Positions 62,281-64,000 of a stretch of 64,000 nt of DNA are shown here, piece by piece. Numbering within the stretch: position 1 is the stretch's first letter; each line of letters opens with the position of its first letter. Source of the DNA: Sphingomonas azotifigens NBRC 15497 (lineage in GTDB: Bacteria; Pseudomonadota; Alphaproteobacteria; Sphingomonadales; Sphingomonadaceae). The notes beneath the pieces are model-generated. The model had not been told where the DNA came from, ran no database searches, and was given only the letters and a program-made list of their open reading frames with translations. The stretch is from positions 62,001-126,000 of the forward strand of contig NZ_BCTR01000028.1 of the NCBI RefSeq assembly GCF_002091475.1, read 5' to 3'. A program made the translations under genes and the position numbers.

Positions 62281-62559
62281 ATGAACGCTCCCGCCGCGAT
62301 TCCCGTGCCCGTACGCCTTGCCCAGCTGCATCGCCATGCCCCCGGTACCGTGGCCGGAGTCGATTGGGACCGTTTGGCGGAGCCCGAGGCGCGACGTCTC
62401 CGCGAACTCGGCCTCGACGAGGGCGTGGAGGTGGAACTGCTCCATCGCTCGGGCCTGTTCGGCGGCCCCCTCGCTTGTCGGATCGGCCGGATGACCGTGG
62501 CGCTCCGCCGCCATGTCGCCGCCGCGATTCACGTGATGCCGCTGGCCAGGCACGCATGA
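62281..62559 (+). CDS. feoA: ferrous iron transport accessory protein FeoA
   Basis: Small SH3-like partner of the FeoB iron transporter. 92 residues: LRELGLDEGVEVELLHRSGLFGGPLACRIGRMTVALRRHVAAAIHVM is the FeoA domain. ATG at 62281 is right after the Fur-like box. Its stop overlaps the feoB start by four bases (ATGA), so the pair is translationally coupled. Confidence 0.93.
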   Translation: MNAPAAIPVPVRLAQLHRHAPGTVAGVDWDRLAEPEARRLRELGLDEGVEVELLHRSGLFGGPLACRIGRMTVALRRHVAAAIHVMPLARHA

Positions 62560-64000
62560 ACACCACGCCGTTGGTTGCGCTGGTCGGCAATCCCAATGCC
62601 GGCAAGAGCGCGCTGTTCAATGCACTCACCGGCGCGCGGCAGAAGGTGGGCAATTATCCCGGCGTCACGGTCGAGCGCCATTCCGGCCGCATGGCGCTTC
62701 CCGACGGCCGCCCGATCGAGCTGGTCGACCTGCCCGGCGCCTACAGCCTCGATCCCGGAAGCCCCGACGAACAGGTGACGCGCGACGTGCTGCTCGGCCG
62801 CCAGCAGGGCGAGCGGCTGCCCGACGCGATCCTCACCGTCGTCGATGCCTCCAATCTCGACAATCATTTGCGGTTCACGCTCCAGCTGATCGAGCTGGGC
62901 CTGCCGATCGTCGTCGCGCTCAACATGGTCGACCTCGCCGAGCGGGACGGGCTGAAGCTCGATCCGGAAGCGCTGGAGCGCGAGCTCGGCGTGCCGGTCG
63001 TCTCCACCGTCGCGGTGCGCCGCCGCGGGCTCGATGCGCTCAAGGAGCGGATGGGAGAGATGGTCAAGGGCGTGACCAGGATCCGTCCCTCCGCGGGGGT
63101 GCAGCACGACATTGTGGTGCTCCAGCGTCGCGCCCGCCAGATCGCCACCGCCGTCACCGTTTCGGAAACCGCCGCGCGGCGCTGGACGCACCGGCTCGAC
63201 GCGCTGTTCCTCCATCCGGTCGCCGGGCCGATCATCCTGCTCGGCACGATGTTCCTGATGTTCCAGGCGGTGTTCGCCTGGTCGGAGGTGCCGAAGGGCT
63301 TCATCGAAGATGGGATGAAGTGGCTCGGGTCCGAGATCGGCGCCGCGCTGCCGGAGGGCGTGTTCCGCTCGCTGATCGTCGACGGGGTGATCGCCGGCGT
63401 CGGCGCGGTCGTGGTGTTCCTGCCGCAGATCCTGATCCTGTTCGCCTTCATCCTGGTGCTGGAGGCGACCGGCTATATGGTCCGCGCCGCCTTCCTGATG
63501 GACCGGGTGATGGCGAGCGTGGGGCTGTCGGGCCGTGCCTTCATCCCGCTGCTCTCCAGCTTCGCCTGCGCGGTGCCGGGGATCATGGCGACGCGCACCA
63601 TCGCCGACGAGAAGGACCGGCTGACCACGATCCTGATCGCGCCGCTGATGACCTGTTCGGCGCGGCTGCCGGTCTACACGATCATCATCGGCGCGCTGAT
63701 CCCCAACAAGGCCGTGCTGCCGGGCATGGGGCTGCAGGGCCTGGTGCTGTTCGCGCTCTATATCCTCGGCATTCTCGGCGCGTTCGTCGTCGCGCTGGTG
63801 CTGCGGCGGACGGTGACCAGGGGCGCGACCTCCGGCTTCATGATGGAGATGCCGAAATACCAGTGGCCGAGCGCGCGCGACGTGCTGCTCGGGCTCTGGC
63901 AGCGCGCGCTGATCTTCCTCAAGCGCGCCGGCACGATCATCCTCTACACCACGGTGATCCTGTGGGCGCTGTTGAGCTTCCCCAAGCCGCCTGAGGGCAG
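62556..64000 (+). CDS. feoB: ferrous iron transporter FeoB, 3' end cut by window
   Basis: Inner-membrane Fe(II) transporter with a G-protein domain. Visible 481 residues: ALVGNPNAGKSALFNALTGARQKVGNYPGVTVE (G1-G2), DLPGAYSL (G3), NMVDLAE (G4), then the hydrophobic gate motifs (FLPQILILFAFILVLEATGYM, SFACAVPGIMATRTI, LIAPLMTCSARLPVYT). The reading frame is open to the window edge; roughly another 130 residues would be expected. Coupled to feoA. Confidence 0.95.
   Translation, partial: MNTTPLVALVGNPNAGKSALFNALTGARQKVGNYPGVTVERHSGRMALPDGRPIELVDLPGAYSLDPGSPDEQVTRDVLLGRQQGERLPDAILTVVDASNLDNHLRFTLQLIELGLPIVVALNMVDLAERDGLKLDPEALERELGVPVVSTVAVRRRGLDALKERMGEMVKGVTRIRPSAGVQHDIVVLQRRARQIATAVTVSETAARRWTHRLDALFLHPVAGPIILLGTMFLMFQAVFAWSEVPKGFIEDGMKWLGSEIGAALPEGVFRSLIVDGVIAGVGAVVVFLPQILILFAFILVLEATGYMVRAAFLMDRVMASVGLSGRAFIPLLSSFACAVPGIMATRTIADEKDRLTTILIAPLMTCSARLPVYTIIIGALIPNKAVLPGMGLQGLVLFALYILGILGAFVVALVLRRTVTRGATSGFMMEMPKYQWPSARDVLLGLWQRALIFLKRAGTIILYTTVILWALLSFPKPPEG

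Overview
The window is GC-rich, densely packed bacterial chromosome. It looks like a sphingomonad (Alphaproteobacteria, Sphingomonas-like). Supporting content: the TonB receptor/SapC/cupin/tryptophan-halogenase cassette, crtZ, DUF6489, DUF1491, MmcB, a PopZ/Caulobacter-style origin neighbourhood (hemE - origin - ppsR), an alphaproteobacterial LexA box (GTTC-N7-GTTC) and Sphingomonas-type G/C-rich hairpin repeats. I see no prophage, insertion sequence, CRISPR array or rRNA operon; one tRNA (Gly-GCC) is present. The first gene (kdsA) and the last (feoB) are cut by the window edges.

Layout. 0-11 kb: kdsA (partial), a membrane PQQ glucose dehydrogenase, an orphan hybrid histidine kinase, a Crp/Fnr regulator, a three-subunit molybdenum aldehyde oxidoreductase (PaoABC type) and a DUF808 membrane protein. 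11-22.4 kb: a glycan-utilisation island with a GH3 beta-glycosidase, a flavin halogenase and a TonB-dependent receptor on the minus strand, divergent from SapC and a JmjC-like cupin protein on the plus strand, then upp and a secreted esterase. 22.4-34.4 kb: the left origin arm (photolyase-like gene, parB, parA, rsmG, mnmG, mnmE, ogt, a dienelactone hydrolase, terC, rho, hemJ, hemE). About 34.44-34.75 kb: the probable chromosomal replication origin. 34.75-41.6 kb: the right origin arm, co-directional plus-strand genes (ppsR, maf, aroE, coaE, dnaQ, hpf, ptsN, a thioesterase, DUF1491, a SleB-type hydrolase, mmcB). 41.6-64 kb: housekeeping and accessory genes (ankyrin protein, SCO, YcgN, a YgjP-type protease, PBP1A, msrB, crtZ, LysR, a CDC48-type ATPase, PAP2, a HerA-like ATPase, a GAF protein, recQ, amtB-glnK, a LON-domain protein, cnoX, tRNA-Gly, a GntR regulator, DUF72, feoAB).

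The central biological point is the origin domain. Genes left of 34.4 kb are mostly on the minus strand and genes right of it mostly on the plus strand, so transcription runs outward with the forks. The hemE/ppsR intergenic region carries 11 GANTC (CcrM-type) sites in 234 bp and a perfect DnaA box. Four parS-like palindromes lie 7-12 kb to the left, within and around parAB-rsmG-mnmG. Together these describe a Caulobacter-like replication/segregation region.

The most promising less-described pieces are: (1) the TonB receptor-halogenase-GH3 operon facing SapC-JmjC, with an intrinsic terminator between the receptor and halogenase genes; (2) a promoter plus terminator unit of about 100 nt directly ahead of the CDC48-type ATPase gene, which is either a small RNA or an attenuator; (3) a photolyase-related protein that begins with the FAD-binding half; (4) a 36-residue highly acidic protein gene with an excellent ribosome-binding site.
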